Below are positions 63,709 through 64,000 of a DNA stretch of 64,000 nt, in pieces. The stretch is taken from positions 186,001-250,000 of the forward strand of contig CBDBKU010000001.1 of assembly GCA_965206775.1 (NCBI GenBank). Direction: 5' to 3'. Source of the DNA: VXMF01 sp965206775. Its GTDB lineage: Bacteria > Acidobacteriota > Terriglobia > Bryobacterales > UBA6623. Position numbers and translations under genes: made by a program. The notes under the pieces are model-generated. The model did no database searches and was not told where the DNA came from. It saw nothing but the letters and a program-made list of their open reading frames with translations. Each line of letters begins with the position of its first letter. Position 1 is the first letter of the stretch.

Positions 63709-64000
63709 CTAATGCGCTCCAGCGTCGCCCGCTCGGATGAGCTTGAAGGTTCTCGTCCAGCGTGTTTTCGTGAAGAAGTTCAGAGCCAGGTCCCGGAGAT
63801 GCTCCAGGGAAACGCCCGGATCCTGCAGGTGCGCCGTCGGGGCGTCGTACGACCAGTAGATCATGAGGGGCTTGCCGATGATGTGATCGCGGGGGACGAA
63901 TCCCCAGTATCGGCTGTCCAGGGACTGGTCGCGATTGTCGCCCATTGCGAAGTACTGCCCTTCAGGCACCACGACTTCGCCGTCGCTGACGTGCTCCCGC
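63709..64000 (-). CDS. signal peptidase I, second copy (partial)
   Basis: C-terminal 87 or more residues of a LepB: PEGQYFAMGDNRDQSLDSRY (Box E), FVPRDHIIGKPLMIYW, ending FKLIRAGDAGAH. Differs from the first copy by only a few residues (for example Q for R, M for I and V for I). The N-terminal part with the catalytic Ser and Lys is beyond the window, so function cannot be judged. Confidence 0.85.
   Translation of the reverse strand, partial: REHVSDGEVVVPEGQYFAMGDNRDQSLDSRYWGFVPRDHIIGKPLMIYWSYDAPTAHLQDPGVSLEHLRDLALNFFTKTRWTRTFKLIRAGDAGAH

Noticed and set aside
1..64000. CRISPR array, rRNA genes, riboswitches
   Set aside because: No regularly spaced repeat cluster, no rRNA-like conserved sequence and no recognised riboswitch core seen on either strand; the 36-bp repeats occur only twice and are 1.4 kb apart.

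Overview
The window is high-GC bacterial DNA with densely packed genes. It looks like Acidobacteriota: there is an Oar-like TonB-dependent receptor with an N-terminal carboxypeptidase-regulatory-like domain, a PilMNOP/PilB/PilC pilus or secretion operon, LolA and KdsA (a diderm envelope with LPS), and an alanine-type aminotransferase beside an RND pump. That placement is inference from gene content; there is no rRNA in the window to test it.

Layout. (1) 1-4950 is chromosomal backbone: a DUF3604-type protein running off the left edge (minus strand), then cysQ, a GAF-domain protein and a UxaA-family sugar-acid dehydratase, ending in an elongator-type tRNA-Met(CAT). (2) 4951-35333 reads as one integrated genomic island of about 30.4 kb. 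A 14-bp direct repeat, which is the last 14 bases of the tRNA (4937-4950), recurs at 35320-35333 just outside a P4-type tyrosine integrase (33981-35204). A decayed second integrase lies immediately next to the tRNA, so the site has probably been used more than once. Cargo: a 1752-residue fusion of a DnaQ-like exonuclease domain, a RecQ helicase and a UvrD helicase; a broken RecQ gene spliced to an ArdC fragment; an AT-rich gene of unknown function with one frame break; an MmeI-like single-chain restriction-modification enzyme; two hypothetical genes; an intact ArdC-type zincin with a translationally coupled small protein; a hicBA toxin-antitoxin pair; and a SIR2-domain protein with a C-terminal Cys4 motif. 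Insertion sequences are common: two inverted 2567-bp copies of one element with 5-bp target duplications, an intact IS1634-type transposase gene, and relics of IS1595, IS6 and IS3 elements. The later 2567-bp copy splits a membrane-protein gene that rejoins in frame when the element is removed. (3) 35388-64000 is backbone again: periplasmic cyclophilin, then on the minus strand a tetR - OMF - MFP - RND - aminotransferase - lolA cluster; an unknown gene flanked by 36-bp direct repeats; kdsA; an SDR; a short adenylate kinase; the pilus-type operon; the Oar-like receptor; a LytTR response regulator; a TIGR04282 protein; and manC/lepB. At the right edge the lepB-manC pair is partly duplicated, and the second manC has lost its start codon.

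How the genes may work together. The island looks like a defence and anti-defence depot: a restriction enzyme, a SIR2 NADase-like candidate effector, large nucleic-acid helicases, an anti-restriction ArdC and an addiction module, all carried by an integrase element. The backbone clusters serve the cell envelope (LolA, KdsA, ManC, LepB, RND export, pilus/secretion, TonB uptake). The clearest regulatory signal is a consensus sigma-70-type promoter (TTGACA, 17 bp, TATAAT) upstream of tetR, with a perfect 20-bp palindrome over the transcription start and start codon, implying autoregulation of the efflux operon.
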